Below, piece by piece: positions 32,171-41,090 of a stretch of 64,000 nt of DNA. A program made the translations under genes and the position numbers. Under the pieces are notes generated by a model, which worked only from the letters and a program-made list of their open reading frames with translations, searched no databases and was not told where the DNA came from. Each line of letters opens with the position of its first letter. Within the stretch, counting starts at the first letter, position 1. Origin of the DNA: CATQHL01 sp965204655 (lineage in GTDB: Bacteria; Actinomycetota; Acidimicrobiia; Acidimicrobiales; CATQHL01); assembly GCA_965204655.1 (NCBI GenBank), contig OZ241998.1:930001-994000 (forward strand), read 5' to 3'.

Positions 32171-34654
32171 TCAGGGATGTGAGAAAAATATAGGGGATTC
32201 TAGTACAGTATAGAATAGTACAGTATGGAGTAGAGCGAATATGTTACCATGTTCATCTCCTGGTACACTGTTCAGTAGTTTGTTTAGTAGATTTTGTTCA
32301 TCTTCGTCTAGTAGACTTTGTTTATCTCCTGGTACACTGTTTAGTAGTCTGTTGAGTAGATTTTCTAGTTCGCTATTTAGTAGGTTGTCTAGTAGGTTGT
32401 CTAGTTCGCTATCTGGTAGTATAGTGGGTTTGTCTGCTTCGGGGAATGCTTCGCCGGAAGGGTCCCAGCATCTGAGGTCGCCGAAGATACGTAGTTGGCA
32501 TCTGGTTTTGGTGTAGTTGTCTATTCCGTTGGCTGCCCGTTTTAGCACTTCTTCTGTGAGTTCCCAGCAGATAATACGCCCGTCGGCGAGTAGTCCGCAG
32601 GCGTAACTGTCGTCGGAGTTGCCGTTGTATCCTAGGTCTATTTGTGTGAAGGGTCCTGGGATGACTCCAAGGGGTTCCGCGTCAGAGTCCCAGCATTCTA
32701 CGGCGCCGTCGCGGCGCAGCCCACAGATGTCGGAGTAGCCGCTCATGCTGATCTGGGTGAATCTCTTGTCCTGAGGGTAGTTTAAACCGAGAACTCTGCC
32801 TTTTCCGCAGTTTATGACGCCATCGATGTTTAGGGCGCAGATGTTGTTGCACTCAAAGGACGTCACCGCTCCTTGGTCGCACGCATCGCAGTCTACGACG
32901 CCGTCGATGTTTTGAACACAGACCCTCGCGCCTCTCCCGACGCTAACCTCTGTGAATTTGTCTCCACGGGCTATGCCGTCTTCGTATGTGAAAACACGTC
33001 TGCCCCAGCATTCTACGGCGGCGTCTGCCCGAATCCCGCAGGAAAGCCCTCGGCCGGTCAGCGGGTCACCGCGGGATGTGAAATCGTCTCCGCCCCAGCC
33101 CGCGTTCACCGACGTGAATTCCGCCTCTGGAGGCATGTTTTTGCTGCTCCTCTCGCCGGCTTCCCTGTCCGCGCCCCAACATGTGGCCTCCCCGCTGGGG
33201 GATAGGCCGCAGGCGGAGTGGAAAGCCACGCTGACGTCAGTGAACTCTCCTCCGGGGGTGTCGCTGCTCTCATTGAACGGAGGATCCCAACACACCACTG
33301 AGGAATCCACCCGGGCGGCGCAGGCGTACCCATCGCGACCGGAACTGCTCACGCTCGTATAGGGGCCCCAAGGGGGGAACACCCGCTGGTTGCCCCACCT
33401 ATAACGGCTTCCCCAACAGTCCATCGACCCGTCGGGGCGCAACCCGCACCAAAGCGTGTCGTGTTCATCCAGCACTTCTAGCTCCGCGAATTCCCCGGTT
33501 GGAGGGACGATCTCCGGGTACTCATCTACCTGCTCTTTCGCTATGTCATCCCTGCGCCAACACCTCGCTTCCCCGGCGGAGAGGATCCCGCAGACATGCC
33601 AAAACGACGGGTACACAGCCTTGAACTTCTCCCCTCTGGGTAAGCTAACCTCGCCTTCCCCCCAGCACGCCGCCGAAGCGTCCGCTCTGACACCGCACGC
33701 GAACCCGCTCTCTGACGCGTCTCTCCCCGCTGCTATTTCTACTTGCGTGAACCTGCCCTCCGGCGGTGATAAATAACCAGTCCCTTCGCCCGCTTCCCGC
33801 GGACCCCAACACTCCACCTCACCTGAGAGGCGCACACCGCACACATCTCTTCCAGCAGCGGCGACCGCTGCGAAGGTGCCCCCGGGAGGTTCCACATCAA
33901 TTAAACCGCCGCCCCAGCACTCCACACCCCCGCCGGGGCGCAGCCCGCAGCGAAAAGTATCCCCCGATACGATATCCACAAACGAGCCCCCCAACGGGGC
34001 GCCCCGACCGCGGAAACTTCCACGGAAACGCTCCATGCGCCCCCAACACTCCAACGAACCATCCACACTCACAGCGCAAGCGTGTTCGATCCCTACGCTC
34101 ACCTGCGTGAATTCCCCAGTCGGGGGTTCCAAGTCCGCTAACGGAGTCCGCCCCCAACATTCCAACGAATCATCAGAACGAATCCCGCACGCATACTCCC
34201 ACCCCACATCAACCGACTTAAACACCCCACCAGGCATATCAAAATCCAAACCATAACTATCATTCGAAGCGTGCTGCCAACTCCAACACAACACCACACC
34301 AGAAAACCTCACCCCACAAGCATACCTCAAACCAGCAGACACCCACCTAAAACCTCCCGACGCAACAGAAACACCGCCATCCAGCGAACCCCTAGGCGGC
34401 ACAGTCATTCCGGAAGACGAGGACGCAACCCCCTCAGTAGAAGCCTCAACCTCAAGACCGGTCGAAGCCTCTGGAACTGAGGAAGAAACAGAAGTATCCA
34501 CACTCGGCGCGCCCACCATCGCAGACCCTTCCCCGGCGCTGGAGACAACCGGCTGAGAAACAGGAGGCGGGCTCGCTTCCTGCGCGCTGCACCCCACAGC
34601 AAGGACCGCCGCCACCAACGAACAAGCCATCCACCTCCTACCCAGAACAAGCAT
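32171..34654 (-). CDS. RCC1-repeat lipoprotein
   Basis: The 827-residue product has a lipoprotein signal (MLVLGRRW start, LAVGC lipobox) and a Ser/Thr/Pro-rich spacer to about residue 95. Many RCC1-type repeats of about 35-45 residues follow, each with the pattern F..V..G...CG.R.DG...CWG, expected to form one or two seven-bladed propellers on the outside of the cell. The last 90 residues change character to Leu/Asn/Asp-rich repeats (LLNSVPGD, LENLLNRLLN) encoded by an AT-rich segment. The protein could be a binding platform on the surface. It occupies the slot after a lipoprotein gene that a giant-gene copy occupies at 47836. Confidence 0.8.
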   Translation of the reverse strand: MLVLGRRWMACSLVAAVLAVGCSAQEASPPPVSQPVVSSAGEGSAMVGAPSVDTSVSSSVPEASTGLEVEASTEGVASSSSGMTVPPRGSLDGGVSVASGGFRWVSAGLRYACGVRFSGVVLCWSWQHASNDSYGLDFDMPGGVFKSVDVGWEYACGIRSDDSLECWGRTPLADLEPPTGEFTQVSVGIEHACAVSVDGSLECWGRMERFRGSFRGRGAPLGGSFVDIVSGDTFRCGLRPGGGVECWGGGLIDVEPPGGTFAAVAAAGRDVCGVRLSGEVECWGPREAGEGTGYLSPPEGRFTQVEIAAGRDASESGFACGVRADASAACWGEGEVSLPRGEKFKAVYPSFWHVCGILSAGEARCWRRDDIAKEQVDEYPEIVPPTGEFAELEVLDEHDTLWCGLRPDGSMDCWGSRYRWGNQRVFPPWGPYTSVSSSGRDGYACAARVDSSVVCWDPPFNESSDTPGGEFTDVSVAFHSACGLSPSGEATCWGADREAGERSSKNMPPEAEFTSVNAGWGGDDFTSRGDPLTGRGLSCGIRADAAVECWGRRVFTYEDGIARGDKFTEVSVGRGARVCVQNIDGVVDCDACDQGAVTSFECNNICALNIDGVINCGKGRVLGLNYPQDKRFTQISMSGYSDICGLRRDGAVECWDSDAEPLGVIPGPFTQIDLGYNGNSDDSYACGLLADGRIICWELTEEVLKRAANGIDNYTKTRCQLRIFGDLRCWDPSGEAFPEADKPTILPDSELDNLLDNLLNSELENLLNRLLNSVPGDKQSLLDEDEQNLLNKLLNSVPGDEHGNIFALLHTVLFYTVLESPIFFSHP
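32257..32420. repeat. AT-rich coding repeats with a 69-bp period
   Basis: CTCCTGGTACACTGTT starts at about 32257 and again at about 32326, within a run of short TAGTAG/TTTAGTAG units. On the reverse strand these encode the repeated SVPGD and LLN blocks at the C-terminus of the RCC1 lipoprotein. Composition differs sharply from the rest of that gene. Confidence 0.55.
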
Positions 34655-34733
34655 CCTTACACACCCACCCTAAGCGCGCTTCGCGGGCAAACCCCGCACC
34701 GGCTGTGGAACACCAACAAAAACGAATTTAAAA

Positions 34734-35879
34734 TCAATCATCCAAACCAACACCCTCTTCAGAGGCGCATCCACCGAACGGGCAGTCAAGCTCATCCTCG
34801 GGTTCGGGGCAATCAGATCTCGGTAAGACATCCGCCACCCAAGCAGGGCAAGCGCCCGCATACCAGTCATTCCTTCGAACCTCGCAGCCAGCATTCAACA
34901 AACCCCGCACCTCCTCATCGCCCAAACGCTCAAGCAGCAATTCAAAGAAGTCTTTATAAACCTCATCCGTCAGTTCGACTTCGAACTCTTCCGGCCAAAT
35001 CCGAGCGATCTCCTCCTCAGTTATCCCTTCAAGCCCGCGATAGGGCGAACCGCGATAACCTGAAGCAAGCTTCTCAAGGGTCGGGCGGACACGAACAACA
35101 GGCACCTCCCAAAGATCATCAACCCAAACATACAACTCCTCAGCCAACGGGCGCAGCAACAGCGGCAAATCCGAACCAAACACCACCCCCCTCACCTCGC
35201 GGGCGGTCAGCAACACACGCCTCAACGTAAGCATATCATCCACCGGCCCGCCCTCCCAAAACAACTCAAGCCCCCGATCCTCAACCTCCCGCTCCAAATG
35301 CCACACCCTCAAATTACCACCAGCACCGTAAAGGGGAACCAGCACAATTTGCTCAGCCCTCACAATTGGCACTATCATATGCGCATTCAGAAGAATCCAG
35401 CACAATGCCCCCAACGATGTAGAAAGATCATTCAAATCAACACCCCACGGATCGTCTCTCAACAATGCACGATGATGAAACGCTTTAGCAAGAATATCCT
35501 CATCAGAATAATAACTAAAATCATCAGGTCTATCATAAGACAAAGCATCCCTAATCTCCTTATTATACTCCAACTCCTCCTCACTAATCTCACCCTCTCC
35601 CTCAACACCAAAAATAGAAACACCATCCAACAAGACCGAAGAAGTCGACGAAACCGAAGAAGCATTCCCACTACCAGCAGAAACACCCCCAGCAATAGAA
35701 CCACCAGGCTCACCATCAACCAAAGACGGCTCAGCAGGCGCTGCCCGCCCCTCAGTAGCCGAAGCGGGAGCGCCCCCGCCCGATTCTTCCGACGCAGCAG
35801 ACACGCACCCAGCAGCCAGCAACACTGCGAGCGCTGCGCACGCCCACCAGGCTTCCCTTACACTCTGATTGTTGAGCAT
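34734..35879 (-). CDS. Array lipoprotein, short subfamily (copy A1)
   Basis: The 381-residue lipoprotein is preceded by the array's GGAGGAGTTC ribosome site. It has an N-terminus MLNNQSVREAWW, lipobox LLAAGC, a low-complexity Ser/Gly spacer, then a globular part. Core segments NLRVWHLEREVEDRGLELF, RPLAEELYVWVDDLW, ITEEEIARIWPEEFEVEL and EVRGLLNAGCE are shared with the longer paralogues, but the roughly 120 residues between spacer and core are replaced by a shorter acidic segment. The C-terminus is Cys-rich (CPEPEDELDCPFGGC). The fold and function are unknown; the position after giant-protein tails suggests a partner or protector of the giant protein. Confidence 0.7.
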   Translation of the reverse strand: MLNNQSVREAWWACAALAVLLAAGCVSAASEESGGGAPASATEGRAAPAEPSLVDGEPGGSIAGGVSAGSGNASSVSSTSSVLLDGVSIFGVEGEGEISEEELEYNKEIRDALSYDRPDDFSYYSDEDILAKAFHHRALLRDDPWGVDLNDLSTSLGALCWILLNAHMIVPIVRAEQIVLVPLYGAGGNLRVWHLEREVEDRGLELFWEGGPVDDMLTLRRVLLTAREVRGVVFGSDLPLLLRPLAEELYVWVDDLWEVPVVRVRPTLEKLASGYRGSPYRGLEGITEEEIARIWPEEFEVELTDEVYKDFFELLLERLGDEEVRGLLNAGCEVRRNDWYAGACPAWVADVLPRSDCPEPEDELDCPFGGCASEEGVGLDD

Positions 35880-35901
35880 GAACTCCTCCTTGCTCTACTC
35901 A

Positions 35902-36359
35902 TCAACTACTCTTACCAACTATAGCAGTCGGATCTACAGGCTCAATACGCCACCATTGCAGAACCGCGTCGCAACCCGAAGCATTAAAAACGCTGACTAT
36001 GGACACTCCATCGGCTGCAGTCTCAGCGTCATCATCGCCCCACCGAACGGATCCCATACTCATCAGCAGCAGGCGTGTTCACAAGACGGAACACCCGCGA
36101 ACTCGAACGAGCGCCGCTTACCATGCAGCTCCCCTCGCGAACCTCTTTGCGCGTCGAAACGCTGTCAACATACGAGCACTTGCTTCCCGCAACTTCAGTT
36201 TCTTGACTGCTCAAACTCTTCTTCCAAGATTCCTTTTCAGCCGAATTTATGTTCGCAGGCATAACATAAAAATAGCCCGCCTCGGTAGGGCCGACCGCCG
36301 CGTTGCTGGAAGGTTCGGCCTGTAGCACGTGGAACCACTGATCCTCATCATTAGGCTTA
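35902..36359 (-). pseudogene. Broken tail (beta-trefoil) cassette 1
   Basis: The segment encodes the C-terminal trefoil of the giant protein from KPNDEDQWF to the end GKSS, with a deletion of about 24 nt near 36040 that shifts the frame. The first trefoil lobe is missing. The 5' break lies at ATCATTAGGCTTA (36347-36359), where sequence switches to the 3' flank of the lipoprotein gene at 36407. Its stop is followed within 25 nt by the next lipoprotein start. No start signal of its own is present. Confidence 0.65.
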
Positions 36360-36406
36360 TCCTGGTAGTCAACGACGGGATCCCCTGGGGGAAGGCGGAG
36401 GCCTAT

Positions 36407-37918
36407 TCAACGCGTTCTGCCCGTTTCACGTTCCATGCGCTCGCGGAAACGCTCTGCTGCTTCCTCATCGATAGTGCATTCCGATTTGAGGCCTGCTCTC
36501 CCGACTTCACGGACGTCCGCCTTATAGAAAAGAGGACAGGACTCAATGGAGCTAACGTCCTCAAACATATCCTTAAACGTATCGTTGCACCGTAACCAAA
36601 GCAAACCGGCTGTCTCCTCCGGCACTTCCCAGGGCGGGCAGGCGCTCTCCCTCGGGCGCTCTTTGCACTCAGCGTTGAGAAGCCCTCTGACTTCATCGTC
36701 TCGCAGCATGCCCATCGCGTTCAAGTATTTCACCTTGTCCTCATCGCGGTAGTCTATTTCTAACTCTTCCGGCCAGATCTGGGCTATCTCTTCTTCTGTG
36801 AGGTCTTGAAGACGGCGGTAAGCGGAGAGTTCCTCTACCGTGGGGCGTATGCGGCGGACAGGCAAAGCCAACAACTCGTCATAAACACTGTACAACGCCT
36901 CCGCCGCCGGGCGCAGCACCGAAGGCAACCCCGAGGCGAACACCACGCTTCTAACCTTCGGGGCGGTCGCCTCTAAGAGAACACGCCTTAACACTCGATT
37001 CGCGTTCAGCGGCGGGGTTTCCCACTCTAATTCGATCCCACGCTCCTCTGCCTCCCGCTCCAAATGCCACACCCTCAAATTATGTGACCGCCAAGGGCGA
37101 AACCCACTACCAATCCCAGTTTCCGTCCAACCCTCTATGCCTCTGACATTCAAGACAGCCCAACAAAACGCCCCCACAGGCGCAGAAAGATCATTATCCT
37201 CCCACAACTGGTTTTCGCTCTCCGCCTGAACACGCTCGACAAAAGCCCAACCCTTGACTTCCTCATCCGAATACGCATCGGCGAACCGCCCATCAAAATC
37301 CGAAACCTCAGTATCCCAAGGCCCAACTGTCCACTCTTCGCCCTCGTTCGCGTACTCGGCCAACTCCTCCTCACTGAAGAAACCATCCGCCGCCAACGCC
37401 AACTCCTCCCCGCTTCTCCGATCCGCTAACCTACCCAACCCCTCCTCAGTGAGGAACCCATTCTCCCCAGCCAACCTGCCCAACAACACCCCACTGTCCT
37501 CCCCATAACGCTCAGCCAGCCACTCAGCCTTTTCTAACACAGCCGCATACTTATCCTCCCCTAACACCCGCCTCAACCGCTCCAACCCTTCCTCACTGAC
37601 ACTGACTTCAACGAGAACAACCCCTCCAGGCGGCTCACCTCCGCTAGACAACCCCCCTCCACCGTTCTCTTCCCCCACCTGAACAACAGTAGTAGCAACC
37701 TCCTCAACTACGGTAGTACTAGCACCACCCGGCGGAGGAGAAGGAGGAGAATCCGAAGAAGAAGGCACCGAACCGGCGCCAGCGCCACCACTACCATCAA
37801 CAGGAGGAGCGCTACCACCCGACTCCTCCGAGGCAGCGGACACGCACCCAGCAGCCAGCAATACTGCGAGCACCGAGCACGCCCAACAAGTTCTCCTGAC
37901 GCTTTTATAATTAAACAT
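36407..37918 (-). CDS. Array lipoprotein, long subfamily (copy B1)
   Basis: This 503-residue lipoprotein starts at ATG 37918 behind GAGGAGGAG; the longer open frame begins at a TTG in the leader. It has a lipobox LLAAGC (Cys25), a Gly/Ser/Pro spacer to about residue 90, then VSEEGLERLRRVLGEDKYAA and DSGVLLGRLAGENGFLTEE. A middle domain (VGAFCWAVLNVR, NLRVWHLEREAEERGIELE) and LTEEEIAQIWPEELEIDY follow, with paired Cys near the end (ESACPPWEVPEE, ESCPLF). It is very similar to the copy at 41091, including the 3' flank, indicating a recent duplication. Acidic, extracellular, no catalytic motif seen. Confidence 0.75.
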   Translation of the reverse strand: MFNYKSVRRTCWACSVLAVLLAAGCVSAASEESGGSAPPVDGSGGAGAGSVPSSSDSPPSPPPGGASTTVVEEVATTVVQVGEENGGGGLSSGGEPPGGVVLVEVSVSEEGLERLRRVLGEDKYAAVLEKAEWLAERYGEDSGVLLGRLAGENGFLTEEGLGRLADRRSGEELALAADGFFSEEELAEYANEGEEWTVGPWDTEVSDFDGRFADAYSDEEVKGWAFVERVQAESENQLWEDNDLSAPVGAFCWAVLNVRGIEGWTETGIGSGFRPWRSHNLRVWHLEREAEERGIELEWETPPLNANRVLRRVLLEATAPKVRSVVFASGLPSVLRPAAEALYSVYDELLALPVRRIRPTVEELSAYRRLQDLTEEEIAQIWPEELEIDYRDEDKVKYLNAMGMLRDDEVRGLLNAECKERPRESACPPWEVPEETAGLLWLRCNDTFKDMFEDVSSIESCPLFYKADVREVGRAGLKSECTIDEEAAERFRERMERETGRTR

Positions 37919-37951
37919 GAACTCCTCCTCGCTCTGTTCAATCAACTATTC

Positions 37952-38505
37952 TCACCGACCAGCAGCCGCCGGATCCACAGGCTCAATACGCCACCTTTGC
38001 AAACCTTGCAAAACACCCCCGCAACCCGAAGCGCTAGAGACACTGACTATGTACACTCCGTCTGCCGCTGTCTCAGCATCATCCGCGCCAGCCTCAGCCT
38101 CAGGCTGCCAACAAGCACCCCCGAACGAGCGGATCCCATACTCATCAACAACAGACGTGTTCACAAGCTTGAACACACGCGAACTCAAACGAACGCCGCC
38201 CACCATACAACTCCCCTCGCGAACCTCATCACGCGAAACATCGTTACGCGAAACCCTGTCAACATACAAGCACCTGCCGCCCGCTGCCTCGCTTTCGCTC
38301 TTCTTCCAAGTTGCCTCATCAACCGGGTTAACGTTAGCCGGCACAACATAAAAATAGCCCGCATCGGTAGGGCCGTCCGCCGCCCTGCTGAAAGGCTTGG
38401 CCTGCAGTACATGGAACCACTGATCCTCATCACTAGGCTTATGATTGTCATTGAACCGGCAGTGCTCCTGAACAACCTCTGCAGGGTTTGGCTTGGTTGA
38501 GCATG
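37952..38505 (-). pseudogene. Tail cassette 2, fused to an orphan lipoprotein start
   Basis: This holds an almost complete trefoil (NPAEVVQEHCRF, GGRCLYVDRVS, GACWQPEA, RWRIEPVDP). Upstream, the lipoprotein ribosome site and ATG (38504, GGAGGAGTTCATGCTCAAC) run straight into the cassette, in a different frame from it. This is what would remain if a short-subfamily lipoprotein, whose genes start ATGCTCAAC, was deleted from just after its start codon to the tail of the next unit. Translation of the trefoil from that ATG would fail. Confidence 0.65.
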
Positions 38506-38526
38506 AACTCCTCCTTGCTCTACTCA

Positions 38527-38774
38527 TCAACTACTCTTACCAACTATAGCAGTCGGATCTACAGGCTCAATACGCCACCATTGCAGAACCGCGTCGCAAC
38601 CCGAAGCGTTAGAAACGCTGACTATGGACACTCCATCGGCTGCTGTCTCAGCATCATCCCCGCCAGCCTTGGGCTGCCAACAAGCATCCCAGACCGAGCG
38701 GATCCCGTACTCATCGGCAACAGATGTGTTCACAAGCTTGAACACCCGGGACCTCAGGGAAGGCGGAGTCCAAG
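38527..38774 (-). pseudogene. Tail cassette 3, 5'-truncated
   Basis: Only the second half of the trefoil remains, from SRVFKLVNTSVADEYGIRS to IVGKSS. It is joined directly to the 3' flank of the lipoprotein gene at 38775. A frame from ATG 38796 reads across the junction but starts inside that gene without a ribosome site. Together with cassette 2 it shows repeated deletion between units. Confidence 0.6.
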
Positions 38775-40301
38775 TCAACGCTGTCTTCTGCCCCATTCAC
38801 GCTCCATGCGTTCGTTGAGACGTTCTGCTGCTTCCTCATCGACAGTGCATTCCGATCTGAGGCCATCTACTCCGACTTCGCGGATGTCCCCCTTGAAGAA
38901 AGTAGGACAGGACTCAATGGGCCCAATCTCAAACATAGCCTTCATCATATCGTTGCACCGTATACTGAGCCAAACGGCTGTCTCCGGCACCTCCCAGGGC
39001 GGGCAGGGATTCTCCACTGGGCTCGCTTTGCACTCAGCGTTGAGAAGCCCTCTGACCTCATCGCCTCGCAACACATCCATCGCGTTCAAGTACTTCGCGT
39101 TGTCCTCCGCGCGGTAATCGAGTGCGAGTTCTTCCGGCCAGATCTGGACGATCTCTTCTTCTGTGAGGTCTCTAAGGCGGCGGTAAGCTGAGAGTTCCTC
39201 AACCGTGGGACGCACACGGCGGACAGGCAAAGCCAACAACTCGTCATAAACACTGTACAACGCCTCCGCCGCAGGGCGCAGCACCGAAGGCAACCCCGAG
39301 GCGAACACCACGCTTCTGATCTCCGGGGCGGTCGCCTCTAAGAGAACACGCCTTAACGTAAGATCCGCGTCCAGCGGCGGGGTTTCCCATTCTAACTCGA
39401 TCCCCCGCTCCTCAGCCTCCCGCTCCAAATGCCACACCTTCAAATTACGGGACTGCCAAGGGCGAAACCCTCCCGTAATCTCAGTTCCCGTCCAACCCTC
39501 AATGTATCTGACACGCAAGACAGCCCAACAAAACGCACCCACAGGCGTAGAAAGATCATTATCCTCCCACAACCGGTTATCAAACCCCGCCAGAGCACGC
39601 TCGACAAAAGCCAAACCCTTGACATCCTCATCCGAATACTCAAACACTTCAGCGAATCGCCCGTCAAAATCCGAAACATCAGTATCCAGAGGCCCAGCCA
39701 TCCGCTCCTCACTCTCATTAGCGTACTCGGCCAACACCTCCTCACTATAAAGATCCGCCGCCCACGCCAAGTCCTCAGCGCTTCTCCGATCCGCTAACTT
39801 ACCCAACCCCTCCTCAATGAGAAACCCATTCTCCCCAGCCAACCTGCCCAACAACACCCCACTATCCACCCTAGACACCTCAGACTCACCCAACCGCTCA
39901 ACTGATTCCAACACGGCCGCAAACTTATCCTCCCCCAACACCCGCCTCAACCGCTCCAACCCCTCCTCACTAACCCTAACCTCAACAGAAACAACCCCAC
40001 CAGGCGGCTCGGCTCCGCTAGTCGCCTCCCCTCCAACACCGTTTTCCTCCCCCACATGAACAGCAGCAGTCTCCTCAACACCTGTAGTAGTAACACCGCC
40101 CGGCGGAGGAAAAGCAGAATCCACTACACTCGAAGAGGAAGACGCCGAACTAGAACCAGCACCACCAACCCCTCTACCATCCGAAACAGGGAAGTTTCCG
40201 CCCGATTCTTCTGACGCAGCGGACACACATCCAGCAGCCAGCAAAACTGCTAGCGCTGCGCACACCCACCAAGCTCCCCTGACACGCTTATTGTTAAACA
40301 T
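38775..40301 (-). CDS. Array lipoprotein, long subfamily (copy B2)
   Basis: The 508-residue lipoprotein has N-terminus MFNNKRVRGAWWVCAALAV, lipobox LLAAGC and a Ser/Val spacer. Domain order is as in the other long copies. It differs from the copies at 36407 and 41091 by SEVSRVDSGVLL in the first domain, VFEYSDEDVKGLAF in the middle and the ending MEREWGRRQR. ATG 40301 is preceded by GGAGGAGTTT. The N-terminal nine residues match the remnant at 31673, which may derive from this branch. Confidence 0.75.
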   Translation of the reverse strand: MFNNKRVRGAWWVCAALAVLLAAGCVSAASEESGGNFPVSDGRGVGGAGSSSASSSSSVVDSAFPPPGGVTTTGVEETAAVHVGEENGVGGEATSGAEPPGGVVSVEVRVSEEGLERLRRVLGEDKFAAVLESVERLGESEVSRVDSGVLLGRLAGENGFLIEEGLGKLADRRSAEDLAWAADLYSEEVLAEYANESEERMAGPLDTDVSDFDGRFAEVFEYSDEDVKGLAFVERALAGFDNRLWEDNDLSTPVGAFCWAVLRVRYIEGWTGTEITGGFRPWQSRNLKVWHLEREAEERGIELEWETPPLDADLTLRRVLLEATAPEIRSVVFASGLPSVLRPAAEALYSVYDELLALPVRRVRPTVEELSAYRRLRDLTEEEIVQIWPEELALDYRAEDNAKYLNAMDVLRGDEVRGLLNAECKASPVENPCPPWEVPETAVWLSIRCNDMMKAMFEIGPIESCPTFFKGDIREVGVDGLRSECTVDEEAAERLNERMEREWGRRQR

Positions 40302-40328
40302 AAACTCCTCCTTGCTCTCTCTTTTCGA

Positions 40329-41030
40329 TCAACTACTCTTACCAACCATGACATTCGGATCCACAGGCTCAATACGCCAACTCTGCAACACAGCGCCGCA
40401 ACCCGAAGCATTAGAAACGCTGACTATGGACACTCCATCGGCTGCTGTCTCAGCATCGTCCGCGCCAGCCTTAGGCTGCCAACAAGCACCCCCGAATGAA
40501 CGGATCCCATACTCATCGGCAACAGACGTGTTCACAAGCTTGAACACACGCGAACTCGAACGAGCGCCGCTTACCATGCAGCTCCCCTCGCGAACCTTAG
40601 TACTCGGCTGAACACCTTGACGCGAAACGCTGCTAACCTCAACGCTGCTAACATACAAGCACCTACTGGCCGCAACTTCGGTTTCTTGACTGCTCAAACT
40701 CTTCTTCCAGGTTTCCTTATCAGCCGGGTTGACATTAGCCGGCATAACATAGAAATAGCCCACCTCGGTAGGGCCGGACGCTGCGTTGCTGAAAGGTTCG
40801 GCTTGCAATATGTGGAACCACTGATCCTCATCATTAGGCTTATAATTTTCATCGAACCGGCAGTGCTCCTGAACAACCTCTGCAGGGTTTGGCTTGCTCG
40901 TTAAGCACTTGCCCGTCTTCGAATTACGCAACACAACTATCCCAGCCTCAGGAGGCGTAGTCGCGGCTCGAACCACCGCACTGAGACCATTAGCAACCCC
41001 TCCCTGGCACGACCACTCACCAAGCCCCCC
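40329..41030 (-). pseudogene. Tail cassette 4, longest orphan trefoil
   Basis: The frame is open from about 41030 and includes the linker TTPPEAGIVVLRNSKTGKC and all three trefoil lobes to MVGKSS. Upstream residues (WSCQGGVANGLSAVVRAAT) correspond to the segment just after the phospholipase-like motif of the giant protein. It ends 28 nt before the next lipoprotein start. The reading frame is intact but lacks a signal peptide and a ribosome site, so it looks like a stored or decaying tail. Translation from an internal GTG near 40976 cannot be ruled out. Confidence 0.6.
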
Positions 41031-41090
41031 ATCATTAGGCTTATCCTGGTAGTCAACGACGGGATCCCCTGGGGGAAGGCGGAGGCCTAT

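Noticed and set aside
31983..32213. 76-codon + frame between the lipoprotein remnant and the RCC1 gene
   Set aside because: No ribosome site, Trp/Cys-rich implausible composition, and it overlaps the end of the RCC1 gene.
35298..35924. 208-codon + frame antisense to lipoprotein A1
   Set aside because: Ile/Thr/Arg/Asn-rich mirror of an acidic lipoprotein gene; similar mirror frames occur opposite the paralogues because the sequence is duplicated.
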